DNA of 64,000 nt from G047528255 sp047528255. Its GTDB lineage: Bacteria > Bacteroidota > Bacteroidia > Flavobacteriales > Blattabacteriaceae. Under the pieces are notes generated by a model, which made no database searches, was not told the DNA's origin, and was given only the letters and a program-made list of their open reading frames with translations. The DNA is taken from NCBI GenBank assembly GCA_047528255.1, contig CP180024.1, forward strand, positions 434,001-498,000, in the 5' to 3' direction. This document shows positions 18,141-28,517 of this stretch, in pieces. Positions within the stretch are counted from its first letter, which is position 1. Each line of letters opens with the position of its first letter. A program made the translations under genes and the position numbers.

Positions 18141-19411
18141 GAGAACGTTGCATGAGAGAAGGGTTATTAAGTGCTTATAAAGCAATATATTTTTTCGTGT
18201 ATTTGGAATATAAAATAAAAAATTCGGATCTATCCGTCAGAAGCATCGCGCAGATAAGTTTTAGTTAACTATATATGGAACGTTCTACCAGAAGGAGTGA
18301 GTTTTTCAAAAGGTTAAACACCAGTAACCCACTGGGAATTGTATGGAAAAAGAAATAAGAAAAATATATCAAAAAAGTCAGGGAAATAAAAGCCAACTTG
18401 CTTACAGTGGAATATCGTTATTTAAAATGATTCTTTTTAGTCACTAGTATGATCTCAGTGATGTAGGAACAGAAGAATTGGTAAAAGAATCCTTGAGCTG
18501 CATGAGCTTTTGTGATTTTCGATTGGAAAATCAGATCCCAGATCATACTACTCTATGCAGATTTCGCAATGAAATAGTAGCTAAAAGGCATATGAGTGCT
18601 TACTGAAAAAGATCAATAAGACATTTAGAAAAGCATCAGGTGATAGTTAAAACAGGAGTAATAGTAGATGCCACTATTACAGTGAGTCCCTTTGCACCTA
18701 AGGGAGCCCTACCTACGTAGTGGTAGATCAGAAGGAAGAGGGGAAAAAGTAAATCAGTCAAAGAAAAGAAAGGGTAAAAAAAGACTCAATCAGAAGTAGA
18801 CACTCAAGGAAAATAGCTCAAGAAATTAGGTAAACTCTACTACGGATACAAAAAGTACATAGGGTTGGATAAAAATGGAATGATACTAGCTATACATAGC
18901 GTAGCAGCCAATGAGCATGATAGTAGAGGGCTAAATCCTTTAATAAGAAAACTAGGATATAAGCCCAGAGAAGTATATGCAGACAAAGGTTACCAAGTAC
19001 CAGCCAACGTGTCTTACTTTTATAGTCAAAGCATCAAAGACCGTATACAGAAGAATGCCTATAGGAACGATCCATTAAATAGTATACCTATATTATTCAA
19101 AATAATTAGTGAGTAAAAACCAATGGGTAGTAGAACGTACTTTTGGCAGTATAAAGCGTTGATTTGGATCAGGAAAGGATCCTTACAAAGGATTAGCTCG
19201 TGTGCATGCCCGGCTTCCTATTGAGCTTATGGCGCATAATTTGTATCGTGCTTCGGGGATTATTATGCGCTGGCCATAAAATTAGATGTAATTAATTAAT
19301 TTATAATCAATAGTATTTCGAATACAATATGAAAAAATAAATCTACATTTTCTATAACGAGCCCATTTAGGAGCCTGAATAAACGTAATCCACCATTAAC
19401 AAAATGGTCTC
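18141..19411 (+). mobile_element. IS5-type element, full length, dead transposase
   Basis: This 1,271-bp copy has a near-consensus left terminus GAGAACGTTGCATGAG and right terminus CCACCATTAACAAAATGG followed by TCTC. An 83-aa C-terminal piece (18865-19116) keeps the second Asp motif VYADKGYQVPANVSYF. Upstream codons are broken by stops and indels. It is a good reference copy for the element's length and ends. It lies just upstream of der. Confidence 0.9.
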
Positions 19412-20572
19412 ATAAATTAATTAATTATATCTATTTTTATGGACAGTGCATAATAATACCAGGGGTACGATATAAATTATGCGCTATAGAGTCCATAAAT
19501 GCTGGGAATGGACACGAGCTAATCCTTTGTAACGAGCCATTTCTGACCCAGACCAACGCTTTATACCGCCAAAAGTAGGTTCTACTACCCATCGAATTTT
19601 ACTCACTAATTTAGTGAATAGTATAGCTATACTATTTAAGAAACAGTTCCTATAGGCTTCTTCTGTATGCGGTCTTTTATGCCTCGACTATGAAAGTAAG
19701 ACACGTTGGCTAGAACTTGGTAACCATTGTCTGCATATATTTTTCTGAGTTTATACCCTAGTTTGCTTATTAATGGTTTTAGCCCTCTACTATCATGCTC
19801 ATTAGCTGCCACGCTATGTACAAGCCAGTATCATTGCATTTTTATCTACTCTTATGTACTTTTTGTATTCGTAGTAGATTTTACCTGATTTTTTAATCCA
19901 TTTTCCTTGAGTGGCTACTCCTGATTTCGTCTCTTTTTTTCCCCTTGCTTTTCTTTGATTTATTTGCTTTTTCCCCTATTCCTTCCGATTTCCAATACGT
20001 AGGTAAAAGCGCCCTTCGGAGGAAAGGGCCTCACTGTAATAGTGGCATTTACTATCACTCCTGTTTTAACTATTGCCTGATGCTTTTCTAATTCCTTATT
20101 GATTTTTTCAGTAAGCGCACATATGCCTTTTTGGCTACTATTTCATTGCGAAATCTGCATAGAGTCGTATGATCTAGGATCTAATCTTCCAATTGAAAAC
20201 CACAAAATCGCATGAAGCTCAATGATTTTTCACCAATTCTTCCGTTCCTACATCACTGAGATCATACCAGTGACTCAAAAGCATTATTTTAAATAACGAT
20301 ATTCCACTGTAAGCAGATTGGCCTTTTATTCCCTGGCCTTTTTGATATATTTTTCTTATTTCTTTCTCCATCCTTTTCCAGTAAATCAAGGTGTTTAACC
20401 TTTTTAAAAACTCATTCCTTCTGGTAGAACGTTCCACACATAGTTAACTAAAGTTTATTTTCGAGGTACTTCTGAGCATAGAGCTGAATTTTTTTTATTT
20501 CCTACTCCAAATATACGAAACAATATATTGATTTACAAATATTTTAATCTACTTCTCTCATGCAACGTTCTC
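19412..20572 (-). mobile_element. IS5-type element lacking its right terminus
   Basis: The copy abuts the previous element without host DNA between them. It begins about 125 bases inside the right end (ATAAATTAATTAATTATATC) and runs to an intact left terminus CATGCAACGTTCTC. The transposase is broken; a 72-aa N-terminal piece (20219-20437) remains. Confidence 0.85.
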
Positions 20573-21139
20573 GAAGAGAATAGGGGGGGGGGGTAAAAAG
20601 GGAGTGATACTAGAAGTACATGGCGTAGCAGCCAATGATCATTCATAGTATAGGGTTAAAGCCATTAATAAGAAAACTAGGATATAATCCTCCAGAGAAG
20701 TATATGCAGACAAATGTTACCAAGTGTCCAACCGAGGTGTCTTACTTTCATAGTCGAGGTATCAAATACTGCATACAGAAGAAAGACTATAGGACCCGTC
20801 TCTTAAGTAGAGTAGCTATATTATTCAACAAATTAGTGAGTAACCCCTATGGCTAGTAGAACGTATTTTTCGCAATATAAAGCGTTGGTTTGGACCAGGA
20901 AAGGCTCGTTACAAAGGATTAGATCGTGTGCATGCCCAGCATCTTATGGAGGGCTATTGCTCATAATTTGTATAGAATATCTGGTATTATTATGATATAT
21001 TCATGATAATAGATATATTTAATTAATTTATAATTAATAGTATTCCGAATACAATATGAAATACTAAATCCACATCTTCTCTAACAAAACCCATCTAGGA
21101 GGCTGAATAAACGTAATCTACCATTAACAGAATGATCTC
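20573..21139 (+). mobile_element. IS5-type element, 3' half
   Basis: This starts at the internal G-tract of the transposase (11 consecutive G at 20583-20593) and runs to a right terminus CATTAACAGAATGATCTC. A 73-aa piece (20635-20856) of the C-terminal half is readable. It is the third element in an uninterrupted IS block from 18141. Confidence 0.8.
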
Positions 21140-21383
21140 GGTTTTTTTTCACCTGTTAGGTATTGGAGAACTTGCTTGAAAAACTAGGATCTTCTTTTCA
21201 TTTTGTAATATATTTTTTTCCATTTTTAGTTGTTTTGTATTTAAACTTACTGATATGGTATTATTTATTTGGCATATATAAACACCCTCAATAAGATTTC
21301 ATTAATATAATTTATTCAAGAGGCCATTAATCTTTCTTGTACAAAGACAAAACATTACACCTTTACGAAAAAATTTTGCTCTT
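21140..21383. other. Non-coding leader of pncB
   Basis: This is 244 bases of very AT-rich host DNA between the IS block and pncB. I see no open frame, no hairpin with a T-run and no exact TANNTTTG element, so the promoter position is unknown. Confidence 0.4.
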
Positions 21384-22559
21384 ATGCCCGGATCTCTTCT
21401 TCTAACGTCATTACTTGACAATGATTTTTACAAATTCACCATGCAAAATACGGTAGTGAAGCTGTTTCCTTATGCCCGAGCTCGGTATGAGCTTATCAAT
21501 CGTGGCGGGCATGTTTTTCCCAAAGGTTTTGAAGAAGCGTTGAAGGCTTCCGTTGATCAAATGACAAAACTCAAACTTACAATTGAAGAGAGGCGTTATT
21601 TTGAGGAATATTGCCCGTATCTGGATCCGACATATTTGGATTTTTTGCAAGGTTATCGTTATGATTCTTCTGAAGTGAAGATCGTACAGGAAGGAAGAGA
21701 TCTTAAGATTTTTGTAGAAGGATTTTGGTACCGCGCCATACTTTGGGAGGTTCCTTTAATGGCTATAATTTCCGAATTGTTTTATCGACTAACGGGCGCT
21801 CAACGTCTTCCGGATGCCGAGGTTGTCGCTATCACTCATAACAAAATCTCTAAATATAAAGCTTTGGATGTGCTTATCGCCGAGTTCGGAACTCGTCGCA
21901 GGTACTCATACGAAGTACATCGATTGGTTTTAAAAACTTTGAAAGAGGAGGGGGGGGATTTTTTTATTGGAACTAGCAACGTGCATTTGGCCCATTGTTT
22001 TGGAGTGAAGCCCATAGGAACTCACGCTCACGAATGGTTTATGTTTCACGGGGCTAAATACGGATTCAAGATGGCTAACCGCTTGGCTTTAGAGCATTGG
22101 ACGGATGTCTATCGCGGCGATTTGGGCATTGCTCTTTCGGATACTTACACTACACCTGTTTTTTTTGAAAGCTTTGATAAAAAGTTTGCCAAACTTTTTG
22201 ACGGAATGCGTCACGATAGTGGAGATCCTATCATTTTTGCTCAGGTGGCGATACGACATTATCAAGATTTCAAGATCGATCCATTGAGCAAAACGATCAT
22301 TTTTTCGGATGGGTTGAATCCAGAAAAAGTGGCCCACATCGCGGCCTTTTGTCGGGGGAAGATCGGTATGTCTTTCGGAGTCGGAACCAACTTCACTAAT
22401 GATGTGGGATTAGAGGCGATGAATATTGTCATCAAAATGGTAGAGGCCTTTCCCGAAAGAGGGCACTGGACACCTGTGGTGAAACTATCCGACGTTCCGG
22501 AGAAGTGTTCGGGAGACCCGAAAATGATCAAATTGGCAAAAAAATTTCTACATATGTAA
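21384..22559 (+). CDS. pncB: Nicotinate phosphoribosyltransferase
   Basis: It joins nicotinate to PRPP to give nicotinate mononucleotide in the NAD salvage pathway. The 391-aa frame is full length. Visible family parts are the N-terminal SLLDNDFYKFTMQNTV, FIGTSNVHLA, the region GTHAHEWFMFHGAKYG that holds the catalytic His loop, and the phosphate site RHDSGDP. It works upstream of nadD, which is also in this window. It converges with the acyl-CoA synthetase gene; the two stops are 13 bp apart. Confidence 0.96.
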   Translation: MPGSLLLTSLLDNDFYKFTMQNTVVKLFPYARARYELINRGGHVFPKGFEEALKASVDQMTKLKLTIEERRYFEEYCPYLDPTYLDFLQGYRYDSSEVKIVQEGRDLKIFVEGFWYRAILWEVPLMAIISELFYRLTGAQRLPDAEVVAITHNKISKYKALDVLIAEFGTRRRYSYEVHRLVLKTLKEEGGDFFIGTSNVHLAHCFGVKPIGTHAHEWFMFHGAKYGFKMANRLALEHWTDVYRGDLGIALSDTYTTPVFFESFDKKFAKLFDGMRHDSGDPIIFAQVAIRHYQDFKIDPLSKTIIFSDGLNPEKVAHIAAFCRGKIGMSFGVGTNFTNDVGLEAMNIVIKMVEAFPERGHWTPVVKLSDVPEKCSGDPKMIKLAKKFLHM

Positions 22560-22572
22560 TGAGCCCGTTCTT

Positions 22573-24342
22573 TTATTTTCTTCCGTACATTTTTTCATAT
22601 AAGTCGTGGTATTTTTCTTGAATGACCTTCCTCCTCAATTTTAAAGTGGGCGTTAAATGTCCGGATTCTACGCTCCATACTTCCGGAGTAAGAGTGAACT
22701 TTTTGACCTGTTCCCATTGACCTAGGGCTTGGTTGTATGTTTTAATTTCGTTATCGATAAGTTTGATGATTTCCGGAAATGAGATGAGAGTTTCATTGCT
22801 TGAGGATATGGAAAGGCCTTTTCTTTGCATCCACGAGTGCAGAAATGAAAAATCGGGTTGAATCAGAGCGCAAGGCATCTTTTCACTTTCTCCGACTACC
22901 ATGATTTGTTCGATGAAATGTGATTTTTTGAATTGATTTTCCAAAATTTGTGGGGCGATGTATTTACCACCGGAGGTTTTAAATATTTCTTTTTTCCGAT
23001 CGGTAATGCTTAAAACCCCGTTCTTTAAAGCTCCGATGTCTCCGGTGAGAAAATAACCTTCGGAATCGAATGCCCGGGCTGTCTTTTCCGGGTCTTTAAA
23101 ATACCCTTTCATTACGTTAGGGCCTTTGATGTAGATCTCTCCATCTTCAGCGATCTTCACTTTGACCCCTTTGATTGGTTGACCTACGGAACCTATTCTC
23201 AACTCGATGGGATTTAAACTGTGAATCGTGCTCATAGCAGACGTCTCGGTCAAACCATAGCCTTCAACAATCGGAAGTCCGGCCGCATAAAAAATACGAT
23301 TAATCATGGGCGATAAGGATGCCCCCGCTGATATGACAGCCCGAATTTTTCCTCCAAGCTTTTTCCTCCATTTCCTGAAGACGAGTATATCAGCTAAGCG
23401 ATATTGAAGGTCATACGATTGATGTGGTTCATAGCGTTCGGCAAGTTTTATCGACCATTTGAATATGGTCTTTTTCAACCAAAATCCTTTGGTACTCTCG
23501 GAATAAATCTTATCGTAAATCTTTTCCAAAAAGCGGGGTACAGTCGTCATTATGTGGGGTTGTATCTCCCGGGCATTTTTTCCTATAGCACCTAAATTTT
23601 CGGAAAAAAAAATCGATATTCCGTTATACTGATAAATATAGAGAGCCATCCTTTCGAAGCTATGACAACAGGGCAGGAAGCTCAGGGCTCTCTTTATGTT
23701 TGTTCCGATCAGTCTTTCTGAAGAGGCGTGTACATTGCTCATAAGATTTCGATGAGAGAGCATCACACCTTTGGGCGTGCCTCCGGTTCCCGAAGTGTAG
23801 ATCAACGTGACAGTATCGTCTGATTGTATGGATGATTTAATTTTTTCCACCTCTTTTTGAAGACTTTTGTCTTGCCCCGATTTCAAAAGATCTGCCCAAT
23901 TCGGAGCTTTTGACACCGAATCGAAGCAATAAATTTCTCGTAAAGAGGTGATATCGTCTTTGACCCGTCGGACTTTTTTATAAAGAACCGGATCTGATAC
24001 GAAACAATAGGTAGCTTGAGTTTGTTTGAAGATGTATTGATTGTCCTCATCCGAATTGTTCGGGTATAGTGGCACACTTATCGCTCCGATTTGTTGAAGG
24101 CCAATGTCCAGAATGTTCCATTCATTACGGTTGATTGAAGAGATAATGACGATGTGATCTCCTTTTTTCACATTCAATCGGAGCAAAGCGCGGCTGACGG
24201 CATTAGCTGATTCGATATATTTCTCAGTAGATATTTTTTGCCAGCATCCGTCTACTTTGGTAGCCAAAGCAGTCTCGAGCGGGTTCGTGACCAGCTGATA
24301 GGGCAATATATCGAATAGACGGTTGACTTCTTTCGAATTCAC
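22573..24342 (-). CDS. Long-chain acyl-CoA synthetase (AMP-forming)
   Basis: It activates a fatty acid with ATP and CoA; an ANL superfamily adenylating enzyme of the FadD/FAA1 type. Visible: the phosphate loop YTSGTGGTPKGVMLSHRN (usual T-S-G-T-T-G, here T-S-G-T-G-G), VEGYGLTETSAMSTIH, YFLTGDIGAL and DRKKEIFKTSGGKYI. I chose a GTG at 24342 (VNSKEVNRLFDILPYQL), giving 589 aa and matching family starts. The frame runs open a further 57 codons into the left end of the neighbouring IS (24400), which is not part of the protein. The original start region may be damaged by that insertion. Substrate chain length cannot be read from sequence. Confidence 0.88.
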   Translation of the reverse strand: MNSKEVNRLFDILPYQLVTNPLETALATKVDGCWQKISTEKYIESANAVSRALLRLNVKKGDHIVIISSINRNEWNILDIGLQQIGAISVPLYPNNSDEDNQYIFKQTQATYCFVSDPVLYKKVRRVKDDITSLREIYCFDSVSKAPNWADLLKSGQDKSLQKEVEKIKSSIQSDDTVTLIYTSGTGGTPKGVMLSHRNLMSNVHASSERLIGTNIKRALSFLPCCHSFERMALYIYQYNGISIFFSENLGAIGKNAREIQPHIMTTVPRFLEKIYDKIYSESTKGFWLKKTIFKWSIKLAERYEPHQSYDLQYRLADILVFRKWRKKLGGKIRAVISAGASLSPMINRIFYAAGLPIVEGYGLTETSAMSTIHSLNPIELRIGSVGQPIKGVKVKIAEDGEIYIKGPNVMKGYFKDPEKTARAFDSEGYFLTGDIGALKNGVLSITDRKKEIFKTSGGKYIAPQILENQFKKSHFIEQIMVVGESEKMPCALIQPDFSFLHSWMQRKGLSISSSNETLISFPEIIKLIDNEIKTYNQALGQWEQVKKFTLTPEVWSVESGHLTPTLKLRRKVIQEKYHDLYEKMYGRK

Positions 24343-24399
24343 GTAGCTTTGGATTTTCAGTTCTACTGAAGGGTTAAAGGTACGGCAAGATATTAAAGT

Positions 24400-25666
24400 G
24401 AGAATATTGCATGAGAGAAGGGGGGTAAAATATTTGTAAATCAATATATTGTTTCGTATAGTTGGATTAAAAAATAAAAAAGATTCCACTTCATGCTCAG
24501 AAGCACCGCACAAATAAGCTTTGGTGAACTATGTATGGAAGGTTCTACCAAAAGGAGTGAGTTTTCAAAAGGTTAAAAATCTTGATCCACTGGGAAGGGA
24601 TGGAGAACGAAATAAGCAAAATATATCAAAAAGGCTAAGGGATAAAGGACAAACTGCTTACACGGGAATATCNTTATTTAAGATGATGCTTTTGAGTAAC
24701 AGGTGTGAGCTAAGTGATGTAGGAAAAGAAGAATTTGGGAAAAGCCTTGAGCTACATGCGCTTTTGTGGTTTTCGATTGAAAGATCAGATCCCAGATCAT
24801 ACGACTCTATGCATATTTCGCAATGAAATAGTAGCCAAAAAGGCATATGAGCTCTTACTGAAAAAGATCAATAAGGAATTAAAAAAGCATCAGGCGATAG
24901 TTAAAACGAGAGTGATGGTAAATGTCAGTATTACAGTGAATTCCTTTCTCACAAGAGAGCTCTTACCTACGTAGTGTAGGATCGGAAGGAAGAGATGTAA
25001 AAGTAAATCAGTCAAAGAAAAGAAAAGGTAAAAAAAAGACTCAATCAGGAGTAGATACTCAAGAAAAATGGCTCAAGAAATCAGGTAAACTCTACTACGG
25101 ATATTAAGAAGAACATAGGGGGGGGGATAAAAATGGAATGATACTCGCTGTACATAGCGTAGCAGCCAATGAGGGTGATAGTAGAGAGCTAAAGCCATTA
25201 ATAAGAAAACTAGGATATAACCTCAGAGAGGTATACGCAGATAAGGGGTACCAAGTTACAGCTAATCTGTCTTACTTTTATAATCTAGGCATTAAAGACC
25301 GTATACAGAAGAGGCCTATAGGAACCATCCCTTAAGTAGGGATAGCTATATTATTCAACAAATAAGTGAGTAAAACCCGATGGGTAGTAGAACGTACTTT
25401 TGGCAGTATAAAGCGTTGGTTGGATTAGGAAAGGCTTGTTACAAAGTATTAGCTCGTGTGCATTACCAGCCTTATAGGGATTATAGAGCATAATATGTAT
25501 CAATTCCTCTGGAATTGTTATGCCTGTTCATAAAATTAAATATAATTAATTAATTTACAATCAATAGTATTTCGAATACAATGTGAAAGGCCAAATCTAC
25601 ATATTCTCTAACGATCCCATCTAGTAGGCTGAATAAAACCTTATTCACCTTAATACAATGATCTCA
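24400..25666 (+). mobile_element. IS5-type element, full length, dead transposase
   Basis: This 1,267-bp copy runs from GAGAATATTGCATGAGAG to TTAATACAATGATCTC. Pieces at 24521-24826, 24735-24974 and 25138-25335 cover the three parts of the transposase in different frames. The internal G-tract has 9 G. One base at 24673 is undetermined (N). It sits between the acyl-CoA synthetase 5' end and nadD, 22 bp before the latter. Confidence 0.9.
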
Positions 25667-25687
25667 GTACAAAAAAGAACACTCCAA

Positions 25688-26269
25688 ATGAAGACCGGTC
25701 TTTACTTCGGCTCATTCAACCCGATACATATCGGTCACCTGATCATCGCCAACCATATGGTAGAATTCACGGATCTGGATCAGATCTGGTTTGTCATATC
25801 CCCACAAAATCCGTTAAAAAAAAAATCTGATCTTTTGCAAGCTCATCACCGTTTGGAGATGGTTCATCGATCTATTGAAGAATTTCCCAAGATAGCTGCT
25901 TCAGACATCGAGTTCAACTTGCCTCGACCTTCATATACTATCGATACTTCAATGGTTTTGGAAGAAAAAAACCCTGGGTACAAGTTTTGCCTCATCATGG
26001 GTAGCGATACATTGACCTCCCTGAAAAAATGGAAAAACCACGAACAAATCCTCACACATTACCCCATCTACGTCTACCCACGCCTGGGCCCTCAACCGAC
26101 CATCTCCTTCACCGTTCAAGGAAAAATCTACCGAGTAGAGGCTCCCATCATCGAAATTTCAGCCTCATTCATTCGAAAAGCCATTGGCGAAGGAAAAAAC
26201 GTCAAGCCCCTACTTCCGAAAAAGGCCTGGGAATACTTAAAAAACAACCTTTTCTATCAAAAAAATTGA
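25688..26269 (+). CDS. nadD: Nicotinate-nucleotide adenylyltransferase
   Basis: NadD adenylylates nicotinate mononucleotide to deamido-NAD. From ATG 25688 the protein is 193 aa. It has the nucleotidyltransferase signature GSFNPIHIGHL at 6-16 and the C-terminal ISASFIRKAI motif. An earlier ATG at 25658 lies inside the right terminus of the IS (the ATG of AATGATCTC) and is in frame with no stop, so an IS-initiated form with ten extra residues is possible. Functionally it follows PncB. Confidence 0.95.
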   Translation: MKTGLYFGSFNPIHIGHLIIANHMVEFTDLDQIWFVISPQNPLKKKSDLLQAHHRLEMVHRSIEEFPKIAASDIEFNLPRPSYTIDTSMVLEEKNPGYKFCLIMGSDTLTSLKKWKNHEQILTHYPIYVYPRLGPQPTISFTVQGKIYRVEAPIIEISASFIRKAIGEGKNVKPLLPKKAWEYLKNNLFYQKN

Positions 26270-26273
26270 CCCG

Positions 26274-26355
26274 AGAATAAACGTAATCCACCATTAGCAT
26301 AATGGTCTTATATTAATATTACAAATATTTTTCCCTATTTTCTCATGCAACGTTC
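26274..26355. mobile_element. Two fused IS ends (82 bp)
   Basis: A right end (CCACCATTAGCATAATGG) is joined at 26308-26310 to an inverted left end that closes with CATGCAACGTTCTC. Nothing of the transposase is left. It marks the breakpoint between nadD and the mreD/mrdA segment. Confidence 0.8.
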
Positions 26356-26483
26356 TCTCTTCTTGTTGAAATTATTTAAGATATCAAACTTTGAAGCCAT
26401 TTCATAAAAAATCGAATTGGGAGCGATCTTCAACATTATATCTTATGTTTGATCTATCTGTCACTAACGGAAAAAAATAAATT
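26356..26483 (+). pseudogene. mreD: mreD 3' remnant (second copy)
   Basis: This stretch closely matches the last 125 bases of the intact mreD at 50329-50841: CTTCTTGTTG, ATTGGGAGCGAT and CTAACGGAAAAAAATAAA all have counterparts there. Differences include indels, so the frame is not kept throughout. It leads straight into mrdA, as in an ancestral mreD-mrdA cluster. Because the intact mreD elsewhere also retains this end, this is a duplicate, not just the displaced other half. Confidence 0.75.
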
Positions 26484-28379
26484 TTGAACAAGCTGCGTGT
26501 TTTTTACGGTATTCTGATCTTAGTTGGCCTAATCATGATTATGAGGTTGGCTTATCTTCAGCTTCTTTCACAAGAATACATCTTCAACGCCTTCAACATT
26601 TCTATAAAAAAAGAAGTCATTACCCCTGAGCGAGGCTATATCTTCGACAGAAATGAGCAGCTGCTCGTATATAATCAACCTATCTATGAACTTATAGTGA
26701 CCCCTGTATACGTGGATGAAAATCTTAACGTGGAAGCATTCTGTCGACTTATAGGCATCGATAAATACACTTTTAACAAAAAACTAGCTAAGGCTAAAGC
26801 TTACTCCAAATATTTACCCTCCACATTCCTATCCTACATTTCAAAAGAAAAATTCGCTCTCATTCAAGAAAAATTATACCGATACAAAGGATTTGACTCA
26901 ATCAAACATTCTTTGAGAGCCTACAATGTCGAAAGTGCAGCCAATATCCTGGGATATATCGGAGAAGTCGGACCTAAGCAGATCAAAAAAGATCCCGGAT
27001 ATTATCAAATTGGAACCTTTGTCGGCTGGGCCGGAGTAGAAAAATCCTACGAAAAAGTATTGAGAGGCAAAAAAGGAATCAAATATTGGATGAGAGATCG
27101 CATGGGATGCGTCATCGGACCGTATAACAATCTAGAAAGCAATATAAAAGCTCTCCGTGGAGATAATATTTCTTTGACCATCGACTGGGAACTGCAAGAT
27201 TACGCAGAACGCCTTATGTATAAAAAAAAAGGAGCTATCATAGCTATCGATCCGAAAACCGGAGAGATTCTGGCATTAATCTCCAGTCCAGTCCTCGATC
27301 CGAATTTATTCGTTGGGAAAGATAGCTCCAAAGAAATATCAAAGTTGCTCAAAGACACCATAGACAATCCCCTTTTTGACCGAGCTACCCAAGGGCTTTA
27401 CCCGCCGGGTTCCCCCTTTAAAGTTTTGACGGAATTGGCCGGCCTACAAATGGGAGTCGTAGACACGAACACCACTTTCATCTGTCAACACGGATTCCGC
27501 TACGGCCAAAAAAAAATAAATTGTCATTGCGGTATTTACGGAATTCCTATGGACATCGAAACGGCAGTAGCACGATCTTGCAATAATTACTTTGCACAAG
27601 TCTATAGAAAAATGATTGAAAAGTATCCCAAAAATTTGACCAAAGGCGTCGATGAATGGAGCGAAATCATCAAAAGCTTCGGTTTGGGGGGTTATCTGGA
27701 AAACGATCTGGCTACCGGTCACAAAGGAAGGATTCCAACAGGGGCTTATTACAACAAAAAATATTCGAAACGATGGAATGCTCTTACCATCATATCAAAC
27801 AGCATCGGACAAGGAGAAATAGACGTCACTCCGATACAATTGGCCAACATGACGGCAGCTATAGCCAATCGAGGATTTTTCTACACTCCGCATATCCTCA
27901 AAGCTATTAATCGAAATGCTATATCCAATTCTAATTATACTGAGCCTAAATATACTAAAGTATCTCCCGAGCACTTCGAACCGGTGATCCGCGGCATGGA
28001 AAAAGTATTTTTGATTGGTACCGGAAGAGGCTCAAAAGCGTCCAACATCAGCATGGCCGGAAAGACGGGTACGGCACAAAATTTTATCAAAGTCAACGGT
28101 AAAGCAGTAGCCCTCGAAGATCACTCGATATTTACGCTTTTCGCTCCGGTAGAAAATCCGAAAATAGCCATTGCCGTGATGATTGAAAACGGGGGGTTCG
28201 GTGCGCGCTGGGCCGGTCCTATCGCGAGCTTGATCGCCGAGAGACATATTACAAAAACCGTACAGAGGACAAGACTTGAACAACGCATGATGACTTCCGG
28301 CCTGCAAGGGGTATACAATTACATCTCAGCCTTGAAGCGAGCCAACCATAAGAATATTTTAGATGAAAAAAAGAAATAA
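26484..28379 (+). CDS. mrdA: Penicillin-binding protein 2 (elongasome transpeptidase)
   Basis: PBP2 crosslinks peptidoglycan during lateral wall growth together with RodA and MreBCD. The 631-aa frame begins with a TTG (MNKLRVFYGILILVG) 3 bp after the mreD remnant. It has one N-terminal membrane anchor (about 5-24), a dimerisation domain with PERGYIFDRN, and the transpeptidase motifs S310-P-F-K313, SCN at 365-367 and KTGT at 527-530. It appears functional. The partner rodA starts immediately after it, overlapping the 3' end, but is truncated. Confidence 0.95.
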   Translation: MNKLRVFYGILILVGLIMIMRLAYLQLLSQEYIFNAFNISIKKEVITPERGYIFDRNEQLLVYNQPIYELIVTPVYVDENLNVEAFCRLIGIDKYTFNKKLAKAKAYSKYLPSTFLSYISKEKFALIQEKLYRYKGFDSIKHSLRAYNVESAANILGYIGEVGPKQIKKDPGYYQIGTFVGWAGVEKSYEKVLRGKKGIKYWMRDRMGCVIGPYNNLESNIKALRGDNISLTIDWELQDYAERLMYKKKGAIIAIDPKTGEILALISSPVLDPNLFVGKDSSKEISKLLKDTIDNPLFDRATQGLYPPGSPFKVLTELAGLQMGVVDTNTTFICQHGFRYGQKKINCHCGIYGIPMDIETAVARSCNNYFAQVYRKMIEKYPKNLTKGVDEWSEIIKSFGLGGYLENDLATGHKGRIPTGAYYNKKYSKRWNALTIISNSIGQGEIDVTPIQLANMTAAIANRGFFYTPHILKAINRNAISNSNYTEPKYTKVSPEHFEPVIRGMEKVFLIGTGRGSKASNISMAGKTGTAQNFIKVNGKAVALEDHSIFTLFAPVENPKIAIAVMIENGGFGARWAGPIASLIAERHITKTVQRTRLEQRMMTSGLQGVYNYISALKRANHKNILDEKKK

Positions 28380-28517
28380 AAACGTCTTGGAAAATATCAA
28401 CTTATGGCTCATATTGATCTACTTGACTTTGGTATGCCTTAGTTGGATGAACATCTATTCAGTATCTCAGAAAGAGTCGGAAAAATAATTGATTTGGATC
28501 TCATTGGGAGGCATATT
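28363..28517 (+). pseudogene. rodA: rodA, truncated after the first membrane segment
   Basis: An ATG at 28363 overlaps the end of mrdA by 17 bases and gives MKKRNKNVLENINLWLILIY then LTLVCLSWMNIYSVSQKESE, the usual Bacteroidota RodA start. A TAA follows at 28486-28488. The same frame then continues L-I-W-I-S-L-G-G-I-L, the start of the next RodA helix, until an IS left end at 28518. RodA is the peptidoglycan polymerase partner of PBP2. Both an internal stop and the IS disable this copy. Confidence 0.75.
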
